This document shows, in pieces, positions 1-7,400 of a stretch of 12,675 bases of DNA. The stretch spans positions 1 to 12,675 of the forward strand of contig JAGPGE010000077.1 of NCBI GenBank assembly GCA_018056145.1, in the 5' to 3' direction. Position 1 is the stretch's first letter; each line of letters begins with the position of its first letter. Source of the stretch: Armatimonadota bacterium. Its GTDB lineage: Bacteria; Armatimonadota; Zipacnadia; Zipacnadales; JABUFB01. The position numbers were made by a program, and so were the translations under genes. The notes beneath the pieces are model-generated. The model was given only the letters and a program-made list of their open reading frames with translations, was not told the DNA's origin and searched no databases.

Positions 1-341
1 GTGGTGGGATGATGCCCGGTGGTGGGATGATGCCCGGTGGTGGGATGATGCCCGGCGGTGGGATGATGCCCGGTGGTGGGATGATGCCCGGAGGCGGAAT
101 GTTCCCCGGAGGCGGAATGTTCCCCGGTGACTTCGGCCCCATGGACTTCGGCGATGGCGGAGGGGTCGCTATTGCCGTGGACAACCAGGGGCATGTATTC
201 GTGGCGGCGAACGGGCAGTTGACGGTTTTCCTCCTGCAGGGCAACAACCTGCAGCGGATCGCCCAGGCGCCATACGCGTATTTCGAAGAGCCCAGGGAGC
301 CCGAGGCCGTGATGGATGTGGTTCAGCCGGCGAATGAGTGA
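1..341 (+). CDS. Met-Pro-Gly repeat protein with conserved core, C-terminal part (5' truncated)
   Basis: The reading frame is open from base 3 and ends at TGA 339-341, so the N-terminus lies left of the window. The visible part begins with five perfect MMPGGG hexapeptides and two MFPG variants. A core of about 41 residues follows (about bases 159-281, from GGVAIAVDNQG to APYAY), then an acidic tail ending VVQPANE. The same core occurs in the next gene: 18 of 41 residues are identical by eye, including GGVA, QG, LQGN and PY. The two are therefore tandem paralogs. The core has alternating hydrophobic residues around an Asp-x-Gln-Gly turn, like a single beta-propeller-type blade or small beta sheet. 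Export is likely by analogy with the paralog's signal peptide, but this gene's own N-terminus is not visible. No function is known; the Met-rich repeat could bind metal or form a flexible spacer. Confidence 0.75.
   Translation, partial: GGMMPGGGMMPGGGMMPGGGMMPGGGMMPGGGMFPGGGMFPGDFGPMDFGDGGGVAIAVDNQGHVFVAANGQLTVFLLQGNNLQRIAQAPYAYFEEPREPEAVMDVVQPANE
9..134 (+). repeat. 18-bp tandem repeat array encoding MMPGGG, seven units
   Basis: Seven in-frame 18-bp units start at 9, 27, 45, 63, 81, 99 and 117. The consensus is ATGATGCCCGGTGGTGGG. The first four differ at no more than one base. The fifth changes glycine codons, and the sixth and seventh change the second ATG to TTC; the seventh also loses the last two glycines. 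The graded decay toward the 3' end is typical of slippage or unequal exchange. Unit number can change without breaking the frame. The array probably continues left of the window. Confidence 0.9.
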
Positions 342-430
342 CGCCCCGAGTGCGGGATTAGCCTGCAGCGCCGATAGGGTGGTTGCAGGAGGCGAGCGTG
401 CAGGGAATGCAGGGAAAGGGGAGCAAGACG

Positions 431-940
431 ATGAAGACGGCCGGCGTGGTTGGGTTGCTTGCGTTGCTTTGTGTACCCGCATGGTGCCAGTTCGCCCCCG
501 GAGGCGGTGGGATGGTTCCCGGCGGTGGGATGATGCCTGGTGGAGGGGGAATGATGCCAGGAGGAGGCGGGGGGATGATGCCCGGGATGATGCCGCAGAT
601 GATGCTCAACATGAATGGCGGCGTGGCGATGCTGATTGACCCTCAGGGCAACATTCTGATCGCCCAGGATGGTCTGCTGTGCGCGTATCGCCTGCAGGGC
701 AACACCTTCCAGAAGGTTGCGGAGACGCCGTACGGCTGGAACCAGAAGGGGTTGGAGATGCAGCAGGGCGGGATGATGCCGGGCGGCGGGATGATGCCGG
801 GCGGCGGGATGATGCCGGGCGGCGGGATGATGCCGGGCGGCGGGATGATGCCCGGTGGTGGGATGGTTCCTGGTGGCGGGGGCTTCAACCCGGGCGGCGG
901 CGGGATGGCGCCGGGCGGAGGGTTCAACCCGGGGGGATAG
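431..940 (+). CDS. Secreted Met-Pro-Gly repeat protein, paralog of the upstream gene
   Basis: The protein has 169 residues. ATG 431 is preferred over the upstream in-frame ATG 383 because an AAGGGGAG ribosome site lies about seven bases before it and it starts a clear signal peptide (MKTAGVVGLLALLCVPAWC, cleaved near residue 19). The signal is not a canonical lipobox. Residues 22-58 are irregular GGG/MMPG repeats, and 63-103 are the core shared with the preceding gene (GGVAMLID to TPYGW). Residues 115-150 are regular MMPGGG repeats, and the tail has GFNPGG motifs. Met makes up 27 of 169 residues. Unlike the upstream copy, repeats flank the core on both sides. I know of no named family. Possible roles are a surface or periplasmic matrix protein, or Cu(I) binding through Met pairs; neither is shown. 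The gap to the upstream paralog is 89 bases, and a hairpin follows 25 bases after the stop. Confidence 0.8.
   Translation: MKTAGVVGLLALLCVPAWCQFAPGGGGMVPGGGMMPGGGGMMPGGGGGMMPGMMPQMMLNMNGGVAMLIDPQGNILIAQDGLLCAYRLQGNTFQKVAETPYGWNQKGLEMQQGGMMPGGGMMPGGGMMPGGGMMPGGGMMPGGGMVPGGGGFNPGGGGMAPGGGFNPGG
773..880 (+). repeat. 18-bp tandem repeat array encoding MMPGGG, six units
   Basis: Units start at 773, 791, 809, 827, 845 and 863. The first four are identical (ATGATGCCGGGCGGCGGG). The fifth (845-862) instead has the CCC-GGT-GGT-GGG codons typical of the array at 9-80 in the upstream paralog. The sixth encodes MVPGGG. Identical synonymous codons across four units point to recent duplication. Confidence 0.9.
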
Positions 941-965
941 ACGTGACAGCCGTGAGATGCATGCG

Positions 966-998
966 CAGGGACGGCGCCTTGAAGGGGCGCCGTCCCTG
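966..998 (+). terminator. Hairpin terminator after the repeat-protein genes
   Basis: A perfect 13-bp stem pairs 966-978 with 986-998 (arm CAGGGACGGCGCC) around a seven-base loop. It begins 25 bases after the stop of the second repeat-protein gene. Only three T residues follow, so it is a weak intrinsic terminator by the usual rule. It could equally protect the 3' end of the transcript. Confidence 0.6.
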
Positions 999-1061
999 TT
1001 TGGCGAATGGGACCGAGAGACCGGGGACGTTTTCCGCGAAGGCCCTTGACGGAGGCTACTC

Positions 1062-1520
1062 ATGCAGTATGCGGAGGGACGCATCGGCCGGGTGTTCGCA
1101 TTGAGGCTGGAACACGGCGAGCGGATGCCGGACACGCTGGAAGCATTCCTTGCGGAGCATGGCGTCACCCAGGGAGTCGCGGTGATGGTGGGCGGCGCGG
1201 ACGATGCTAGCCGGTTCGTGGTGGGACCGCGCGAGGGGGACAAGCTGCCGCCGGAGCCGATGGTGGCGCTGCTCAGTGGTGTGCACGAGGCGGCGGCCGT
1301 GGGGACGATCTTTCCCAATGAGAGCGGGGCACCGAAACTCCACATGCACGCGGCTTTCGGCCGGGGTGAGGAGGCGCGTTCGGGCTGTATCCGCGCCGGG
1401 ATCGTTGCCTGGCACATCCTTGAGATTATCGTGCTCGAGATTACGGGCATGAGCGGCGTCCGGGTGCTGGATGCCGCCACCGGATTCGGGCTCCTGCAAT
1501 TCCCGCCGGAGAAGGGATAG
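1062..1520 (+). CDS. PPC-domain (DUF296) protein
   Basis: This 152-residue protein consists of a single PPC domain (plant and prokaryote conserved, also called DUF296). Signs are the start GRIGRVFALRLEHGERMPDTLEAF, the central PKLHMHAAFGRG with His 94 and His 96 placed like the family's metal-binding histidines, and the end SGCIRAGIVAWHILEIIVLEITG. In plants the domain is fused to AT-hook DNA-binding proteins. Bacterial stand-alone forms are small trimeric proteins without a settled function, so 'DNA-binding' would be an over-annotation here. There is no signal peptide, so it is cytoplasmic. GGAGG at 1051-1055 lies six bases before ATG 1062. It is the first gene of a likely three-gene operon, with 23 bases to the next gene, and it follows a terminator-like hairpin. 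Confidence 0.85.
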   Translation: MQYAEGRIGRVFALRLEHGERMPDTLEAFLAEHGVTQGVAVMVGGADDASRFVVGPREGDKLPPEPMVALLSGVHEAAAVGTIFPNESGAPKLHMHAAFGRGEEARSGCIRAGIVAWHILEIIVLEITGMSGVRVLDAATGFGLLQFPPEKG

Positions 1521-1543
1521 ATCTGCCCGACAGGCAGGAAGGA

Positions 1544-2257
1544 ATGGCGATCTTGGAAGCAACTGACTTCGGACGATCCTTCGTGACATTTGTGACCCAC
1601 GGCAGAGAGAACAATGCGCGCATCCAGGTGGAGTGCGTGGTCTCGCTGACGGACCTGGGAACGGCAGAGGAGGAAGTGTTCTACCTCGCGGCCTCATGCA
1701 AGAGTGAGGACACGTTCGCCGAAATGAACCTCTTCCGCAGCCCGAATTACGACTTTTGCGGCGTGTTCAACGCATCGCAGTACTCGATCATCCGGACCCA
1801 CGCGCGCTCCGAGGACGGTCAGCCGGATGTCGGTCCCGTCGCCGGCCGCTTCGAGCGGGTATACATGCAGATCACGCGCTCGCCTGCAAAGGCGCTTGAT
1901 GAGCCGGCGCAGGTCGTGCAGGCGACCCTGGCAGGGCGCGCCATCACAGCCACGACTGTCATCAAAGACCCGGCCGGGCGCTTCCGGTGCAAGTTGGAGT
2001 ACCCGGTCAAGACTATGAACGTCAGTGACCTGCGTAATATGTACCAGGCGGATACGGGACCGGTGGCGTTCCCGGATTTCGCGATGGAGGTGGAGTTCAA
2101 CGTAGCGCGTTTCGGGCTGGCGTATGTGGCCTTCAATGCCCCGCATTTCGCGGACTTCGTGATCCTGCGGCCCACGGAGATCGGGCCGGCGGTGTTCACA
2201 CCCCATTTCTCGCAGGTGTTGTCGATGCCCTCTGAGAACAGACTGTTCGCACTGTGA
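1544..2257 (+). CDS. Unrecognised 237-residue cytoplasmic protein
   Basis: I do not recognise a family. The gene is real by position: it fits between two convincing genes with gaps of 23 and 36 bases, has a purine-rich ribosome site (AGGCAGGAAGG just before ATG 1544), and shows normal protein composition throughout. There is no signal peptide or membrane segment. The sequence has many alternating hydrophobic stretches (for example IQVECVVSL, RVYMQITRS, MEVEFNVARFGLAYVAF), suggesting a mostly beta protein, perhaps two similar beta-sandwich halves. Cys residues at 31, 52, 72 and 149 are scattered and form no metal-binding pattern. It is probably co-transcribed with the PPC-domain gene and the SGNH hydrolase gene. 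Its function is unknown. Confidence 0.75.
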   Translation: MAILEATDFGRSFVTFVTHGRENNARIQVECVVSLTDLGTAEEEVFYLAASCKSEDTFAEMNLFRSPNYDFCGVFNASQYSIIRTHARSEDGQPDVGPVAGRFERVYMQITRSPAKALDEPAQVVQATLAGRAITATTVIKDPAGRFRCKLEYPVKTMNVSDLRNMYQADTGPVAFPDFAMEVEFNVARFGLAYVAFNAPHFADFVILRPTEIGPAVFTPHFSQVLSMPSENRLFAL

Positions 2258-2293
2258 GCGCCCGGGGCGTCCCCCCGACTGGAGGATCGTCTA

Positions 2294-3403
2294 ATGAGAC
2301 TCTTGCTGACTGCTGTGTTGATGATGAGTGCCGCCGGGCTCCTGGCCCAGGAGCAGGCGGCCGAGGGGGCCAGCCCAATGACCAACCTCGTGAGCTTCTT
2401 CGACAAATGCCGAGCCGGCGGCCCGGTGACGGTGGCGTATATCGGTGGGTCGATCACCGCGCAGAACGGCTGGCGGCCCTTCACCACGGCCTGGCTGAAG
2501 AAGAAGTTCAAGGATTGTGAGATCCGGGAAGTCAACGCGGCAATCGGCGGCACCGGCTCGTACCTGGGCGTGTTCCGCCTGGAGAAACATGTGCTGCAGT
2601 TCGATCCGGACCTGGTCTTCGTCGAGTTCGCGGTCAATGACAATGGCGCGCAGGACGAGGCGGTCATGTCAACGATGGAGGGCATCGTTCGCCAGTGCTG
2701 GATGCGCGAGAAGAAGCCGGCGATTGTCTTCACCTATACCACCGCCCACACGCTGCAGGTGCCGACGCACCGCCACCAAGCGGTTGCGGATTACTACGGC
2801 ATTCCCACCGTGGACTTCCAGAGGTCGATTCGCGCGGTGGTTGACCCGGGGTTCATCGACTGGGACATCCTCGCCGAGGACAAGGTCCACCCCGGTGACT
2901 GGGGGCACGCGATCTACGCGGCCACGCTGGCCACCTTCCTGAAGAAGCAGATGGCGCTGACGGAAGCGGTCGATCCGCCGGCCGAACTGCCAGCGCCGAA
3001 GGTCACTGATTTCTACGCCACCGCGCGCCTCATTCCAGTAGTCCCCGCGGCGGGCGAAGGCTGGAAGATCAACGAACCCGGCGGAAACTTCAGAGACGGT
3101 TCGATCCTGGCGACGGAGCCGGGGACATCCATTGAGATCAAGTTCACGGGAACGATGGTGGCGATCTACTACGAACTGCGGATGAACGGCGGGATCATTT
3201 CGTGCGAGATCGACGGCAAGCCGGTGGGGGAGAAGGACGTCTCCTGCGGGCCGATCTACCGGTTCAACCGGCAGAATTCCATCTCGCTGGGGACTGGACT
3301 GGAGCCCGGCGAGCATACGCTCAAGATCACGGTGACCGACAAGCGGCATGAGCTGAGCGAGGGGCATGAGTTCCACCTGGGGTATCTCATGGTCGCCGGG
3401 TAG
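2294..3403 (+). CDS. Secreted SGNH/GDSL-type hydrolase with C-terminal beta domain
   Basis: The protein has 369 residues. A signal peptide (MRLLLTAVLMMSAAGLLA, cut near Ala18/Gln19) indicates export. Residues 45-215 carry SGNH hydrolase blocks: block I YIGGSIT with nucleophile Ser53, block II glycines in AIGGTGSY (85-90), block III FAVNDN with Asn115, and block V DKVHPGDWGH with Asp196 and His199. Such enzymes cleave ester bonds, often acetyl groups on polysaccharides; this substrate is unknown. Residues 235-369 form an extra domain of beta strands (SIEIKFTGTMVAIYYELR, HTLKITVTD) resembling the accessory beta-sandwich in secreted carbohydrate esterases. GGAGG at 2281-2285 lies eight bases before ATG 2294. 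It is the last gene of the 1062-3403 unit and is followed by a strong hairpin. A carbohydrate-ester role fits the glycan enzymes further right, but that link is inference. Confidence 0.85.
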   Translation: MRLLLTAVLMMSAAGLLAQEQAAEGASPMTNLVSFFDKCRAGGPVTVAYIGGSITAQNGWRPFTTAWLKKKFKDCEIREVNAAIGGTGSYLGVFRLEKHVLQFDPDLVFVEFAVNDNGAQDEAVMSTMEGIVRQCWMREKKPAIVFTYTTAHTLQVPTHRHQAVADYYGIPTVDFQRSIRAVVDPGFIDWDILAEDKVHPGDWGHAIYAATLATFLKKQMALTEAVDPPAELPAPKVTDFYATARLIPVVPAAGEGWKINEPGGNFRDGSILATEPGTSIEIKFTGTMVAIYYELRMNGGIISCEIDGKPVGEKDVSCGPIYRFNRQNSISLGTGLEPGEHTLKITVTDKRHELSEGHEFHLGYLMVAG

Positions 3404-3429
3404 AGTTACCGGGGGAAGACGGGAGTGGC

Positions 3430-3464
3430 CGATGCGCGGCAGGGCAATCCCCTGCCGCGCATCG
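3430..3464 (+). terminator. Perfect 15-bp hairpin after the SGNH hydrolase gene
   Basis: Bases 3430-3444 (CGATGCGCGGCAGGG) pair perfectly with 3450-3464 around a five-base loop. The hairpin begins 26 bases after the hydrolase stop codon. A T/G-rich stretch (TGTTGTTGG) follows instead of a clean T run. It most likely ends the operon that starts at 1062. Confidence 0.65.
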
Positions 3465-3492
3465 TGTTGTTGGCGAGGTGATCCGGCGTCGG

Positions 3493-3514
3493 ACGGCTGG
3501 GCCGGATGGGGCCC
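3493..3514 (+). repeat. 22-bp direct repeat, copy 1
   Basis: This segment, with core GGCTGGGCCGGATGGGGCCC, is identical to 3718-3739. It contains a short internal inverted repeat (GGGCC and GGCCC around six bases). It lies in a non-coding stretch, so protein conservation does not explain the identity. Confidence 0.75.
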
Positions 3515-3717
3515 CTCATCCCTGCGGGCCGATTCCCCATGCGGCCCCTTCGGAAGGCGATCACGGACGGCTGGAGGGGCACAGGTTCCCGCCCTTCTGC
3601 AGGCTGCGGGCGGCGAACCAGGAGTCAGGTGCGGGATGTGCGCGTCGTCCAGCGCACAGGGCCCCGGACAGGCAGCGCCCGGCGCGAGGGATGCCCGCAC
3701 CACGTGACTTCGGGCTA

Positions 3718-3739
3718 ACGGCTGGGCCGGATGGGGCCC
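3718..3739 (+). repeat. 22-bp direct repeat, copy 2
   Basis: This is identical to 3493-3514, 225 bases downstream in the same orientation, and lies 74 bases from the 3' end of the minus-strand gene. It may be one of a dispersed genomic repeat family; one window cannot show this. Confidence 0.75.
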
Positions 3740-3813
3740 AGCGCTTCGTTCCGGAGCGCGTATCGACGCGGTCAGTCCGAAAGGCAACGACGAACGGTCG
3801 GCGAGCGCTCTGG

Positions 3814-4293
3814 TTACGCGAGACGCCCGATGATCTCGCGGACCCGCGCAACCATTTGCGTCACGGCCTGCCCGACTGGGAGAGACAACCCCGTTCCGGG
3901 CAAGTCCTCCGCTGGCTGTACCAGCACGAACCACAGGTCGGGCAAGGGGAACGCGAGAGCGCCCACGTCCAGGAGGTCGGCGAGGGTTCCGGGAAGGTCG
4001 GTTGCCGGTGCGGCGGCGTCCCCAAGCTCGGCGGCATTCACGACCGTCACCGTGCCGGGCTCCGCGCGAGTATCCGCCGCGGTGATGATGACTGCGGCGT
4101 CGAGGCCCTTCAGGTCTGCCAGGAGACTGATCCCGGCGGTCCGTGCTTCGGAAGTCTGGACATGCGGCGGCAGGCCCTCGCCCACAAGCGCGCGCAGGGC
4201 CACGAGCCCCACGCCCTGGTCGCGGCGGAGTTCATTGCCTACTCCGAAAAGCCCGACTCGGGAAGTCTCCTCGGTCAATGTCGCCAACTCCAT
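3814..4293 (-). CDS. Hydrogenase maturation protease-like protein (HycI/HybD, peptidase A31/M52 family) lacking expected metal ligands
   Basis: From ATG 4293 the protein has 159 residues, the usual family length. The frame is open upstream to an ATG at 4455, but that extension looks non-native. No good ribosome site precedes 4293; a TTG at 4278 with GGAG upstream is an alternative start. Family signs in order are VGLFGVGNELRRDQGVG (15-29), TAGISLLADLKGLDAAVII (52-70), EPGTVTVVN (78-86), TLADLL (103-108) and LVQPAEDLPGTGLSLPVGQAV (124-144), all collinear with HycI and HybD. These enzymes trim the C-terminus of the [NiFe]-hydrogenase large subunit after nickel insertion. By manual alignment to remembered HycI/HybD sequences, the nickel-sensing positions are changed: Asp/Glu16 is Gln26, Asp62 is Thr71, and the His near position 90 is Thr98. 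No hydrogenase gene is in the window. It may be an inactive or re-purposed member. Confidence 0.75.
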   Translation of the reverse strand: MELATLTEETSRVGLFGVGNELRRDQGVGLVALRALVGEGLPPHVQTSEARTAGISLLADLKGLDAAVIITAADTRAEPGTVTVVNAAELGDAAAPATDLPGTLADLLDVGALAFPLPDLWFVLVQPAEDLPGTGLSLPVGQAVTQMVARVREIIGRLA

Positions 4294-4320
4294 CCGGACG
4301 GACTGGGAACTGACCCGGTA

Positions 4321-4428
4321 TTCACCGTCCCCGGTCCGTTGGCCTTCCCGCGAAGGACTTCTGGCAAGCGCCGGGGAACCAAGATGAAAGAGGGCGATCA
4401 GGGGCCAATCGCGGCCCGGGACGGTGAA
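4321..4428. promoter_or_regulatory. Divergent intergenic region with 11-bp inverted repeat
   Basis: The 140 bases between the start of the minus-strand protease-like gene (4293) and the large hydrolase gene (4434) contain TTCACCGTCCC at 4321-4331 and its exact reverse complement at 4418-4428. The right arm ends five bases before the hydrolase start codon. Both promoters should lie here, but I see no convincing -10/-35 pair on either strand. The arms could be regulator half-sites, could fold in RNA, or could be chance. Confidence 0.3.
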
Positions 4429-4433
4429 CAGGC

Positions 4434-7400
4434 ATGAAATGGATGATCCTTGCACTCATCGCCGCGTGTGCGTTCGCTCAGGAGGGTGAGAACGTGGGCA
4501 AGCGCCCGTACGAACTGGACTGGGCAGGGCGGATGGAGGACGATAACCCGCCGCTGGTGGATTTCGAGGATATGACGGGCTGGCGCGTGGAGACCGAGAA
4601 CGCCGAGGCCACCTTCGAGCGCACCCGGGAGGAGCAGATCTGGGGCGATTACGTGGCGAAGCTCACGTACCGGGCCACGGGAAACAGCCCGACCGTGCGC
4701 ATGCTTCCACCGGAGCCGATAACCATCGCCGGGGGCTTCGACGCGGTGACCATGTGGATCTACGGGAACAACTGGGCGTGGGTATCGGACACCACCACGC
4801 CGCGGGTGAACGTCTTCGTGGATTTCGAGGACAATGCCGGGAACCCCATCCGGGTGCATCTCATCACCGTGCGCTGGCGCGAGTGGTTCCTGTGCCACAG
4901 GCGGCTGACTCCCGAGCAGATCGAGCGGGTGAAGGCCGGGGCGAAGTTCACGGGCTTCACGATCACGGGGGGCTTGAACAAGGCGGACCGGTTCATCTAC
5001 CTGGACAACCTGGCGGTGTTCACCGAGAAGTTCGAGCCGCTGAACTTCGCGCCACGGGCGAAGCGGGGCATCGACCTGTTCCCGGGGCAGGACCCAGGCG
5101 CGAATACCGGGCCGGGTAAGCTCCCCTTCCCGACCAGACCCCAGACGATCCTGCCCTCGAACGTGACAGATCAGTTCACAACCAGCGTCCGGCAGGACGG
5201 AGAGGCCTTCGTGTTCGAGTATGCGGGCGATGATGGCCGGCTCATCTACCGCCTTCGGCCGGAGACGGGCACTTGGAGCGATGTCACCGCACAGTGGAAC
5301 GGGGGCGCGGTGATCCAGCCCTGCGTCGAAGGCGGCGCGCGGCTGGATGCGGGCGGGAAGACGGTCCTCCCTGCGACCCGCGAGCATCTCGAAAGCCGGC
5401 TGGACGGAGACAAGGTGGTGTCCCGCTGGCGCTATGCGGAGGGGGGTGTCTCGGCGGAGGTTGAGTACACATGGCGACTTTGGAGCAAGTCGCTGGTGAT
5501 CGACACGGTGGCGCGCGGTGGGAATGTTGCCGAAGTGCGTTACGGCTACGCGCAGGGCCTGGACAATGCGCGGCTGGTGACCAACCCCTTCTACACTTGC
5601 GACGCGGGCAGGCCGGCGGTGGTGGTCTCCGGCACGGCGGACGAACCGCTGTTCGTGACTGGCAACACTGATTGGTACCTGTCCAATGCCTCGACGCCTT
5701 TCAGCGAGAACAGCTTGAAGGATGGCAAGGTGGTCTACAACGGGGGAACGCGTTACATCCCGAAGACCAACGGAGAGCGCAACGACTGTTACGAGCGGTT
5801 CTTCCTGACCGTCTCGCCGCGTTACGAAGAGATGCTGCCCACGGTGGACAACCCTGTCTCGCCCTGGAAGCACGTAACTGGCACCCGGGTCTGGCGCGCT
5901 CACGGGGCAGGCAACCGGGAGAGTGACAAGGCTTACTGGCGCCGGGTGCACCGTTACGGGATGACCCAGGTGGTAGTGACCGACCACGAGACCATGTGGC
6001 GCGACGGCGGTGAGAGCTTCACATTCCGCACCAAGGCCGCGCCGGGCAAGGGCGGCGACCAAGGCGCATATGATTACGCCCGGGTGATGCAGGACGAACT
6101 TGGGTTCGTGTATGGGCCTTACAACAACTTCACGGATTTTGCTCCTGTGAACGAGTACTGGAGCACGGACATTGTGGGGCGCACCCCGGACAACCAGCTG
6201 CAGCACGCGTGGGCGAGATGCTATGCACCCAAGCCCGCGCGGGCGGTGGAGTACTGTGAGCTGCTGTCTCCGATCAACGAGAGGAAGTACGAGTTCAGCA
6301 CGGCGTACTGCGATGTACACACGGCGGTCACTCCCTGGAGCCGCACGGACTATGACTACCGTGTGCCGGGGGCGGGCACTTTCGGCGCAGTTTTCTACAG
6401 CTATGGCGAGATCATGCTGCTGCAGAAGGCGGCCTGGGACGGGCCGGTGTATTCGGAGGGCAACAACCATTTTCTGTACTGTGGCCTCACCGACGGTAAT
6501 TACGGCCAGGACCAGCGGTACACTCAGACCACCAAGCCCTGGCTGGTGGACTTCGACCTGCGGAAGCTGCACGATTTGTGCTGCAACTTCGGCATGGGCA
6601 ATCCGGAGATGTTCTACGGGCGAGACGATTCGCCGGGGATCACGAAAGAGGAGCGGGATGCCTGGGTGGACCGCTTCCTGGCGGCAACCGTGGCTTTCGG
6701 GCACCCGGGGTTCCTCACATTCGAGGGCGGGTACCAAAACGCCTTGCGCAGTTACTACATGCTCCAGCAGCTTCACAGCCGGTACTGCCTGGCGAGCGCC
6801 GAAGAGATTCGGTATGCGGACGCGGATGGCAGCCTGCTGGACACTTCCCGCGCCGTGGCGTCGGGGGCCTTCGAGCGTTCACAGATCGTAACCCGGTATT
6901 CGGACGGCACGGTGACGGCGGTCAATGGGAGCCGCACCGAGCGCATGAAGGTAACAGCGTACGGCCGCAAGCTGGACTTGCCGCCCGCCGGGTATGTGGG
7001 CTGGACGAGTGATGGGCAGATCGAGGTGCGCAGCGAAGACCCGCGCGGGCACAGGTGCGACTACGCGGTCACGCCCGCGTACCTCTATGTCGACGGACGG
7101 GGCGAGTTCATGCGGTTCGAGAAGGCCGGCGGGAACGGCATCGGGATCTGTCGGGCCCTTGAGGGCGGTAAGTACGAGCTGATCCCTTACGAAAACGCCG
7201 AGTGCGGCTTCGCGGTGGATGGGGTGCGAGCCACCGCGCTGGGTTACGAGCGCAATGAGATCGGCCCCGCCGAGGTGCGCAAGTCAAGGGGGCTGACGTA
7301 TGTCATGCCAGTGGAGGGCGCGTTCAGCTACATTGTCGAAACCGGCGCGGCAGGCGGCGGAGACCTGGCCTGCGAGCGGGATGAGGTGGTGCCGGGCGAG

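Larger units (their letters stand above)
3404..3813. other. 410-base region without a convincing gene
   Basis: Between the hydrolase stop and the 3' end of the minus-strand gene there is no reading frame with a ribosome site and plausible protein. Frames that cross it give Arg/Pro/Gly-rich translations typical of GC-rich shadows. It holds the hairpin at 3430-3464 and two copies of a 22-bp direct repeat (3493-3514 and 3718-3739). Similarity between copies may continue weakly: CGGAAGGCGATCACGGACGG near 3551 resembles the bases near 3779. It could be a decayed gene, an interspersed repeat or an untranslated RNA; I cannot choose. Confidence 0.5.

Noticed and set aside
9..134. Short repeats considered as a CRISPR array
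   Set aside because: The units are contiguous 18-bp in-frame repeats with no unique spacers, and they encode a regular hexapeptide.
362..389. Inverted repeat CCTGCA/TGCAGG between the two repeat-protein genes, considered as a terminator
   Set aside because: The stem is only six base pairs with a 16-base loop and no T run, so chance is as likely.
323..1600. Long open frame on the minus strand across the repeat-protein and PPC-domain genes
   Set aside because: Its translation is His/Pro/Arg-rich and low in complexity where it mirrors the MMPGGG repeats. It opposes two genes with good ribosome sites and recognisable protein features.
3478..4437. Plus-strand open frame of 319 codons covering the non-coding gap and the protease-like gene
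   Set aside because: It has no ribosome site and an Arg/Pro/Gly-rich translation, and the opposite strand from 4293 to 3814 matches a known family.
4294..4455. Upstream extension of the protease-like protein to an ATG at 4455
   Set aside because: The added 54 residues have no family similarity, overlap the start of the divergent hydrolase gene and exceed the usual family length.
4398..6776. Minus-strand open frame of 792 codons antisense to the large hydrolase
   Set aside because: Its composition (Val/Arg/His/Pro-rich, no motif) is typical of the antisense of GC-rich coding DNA, and the plus-strand frame has a signal peptide and catalytic motifs.
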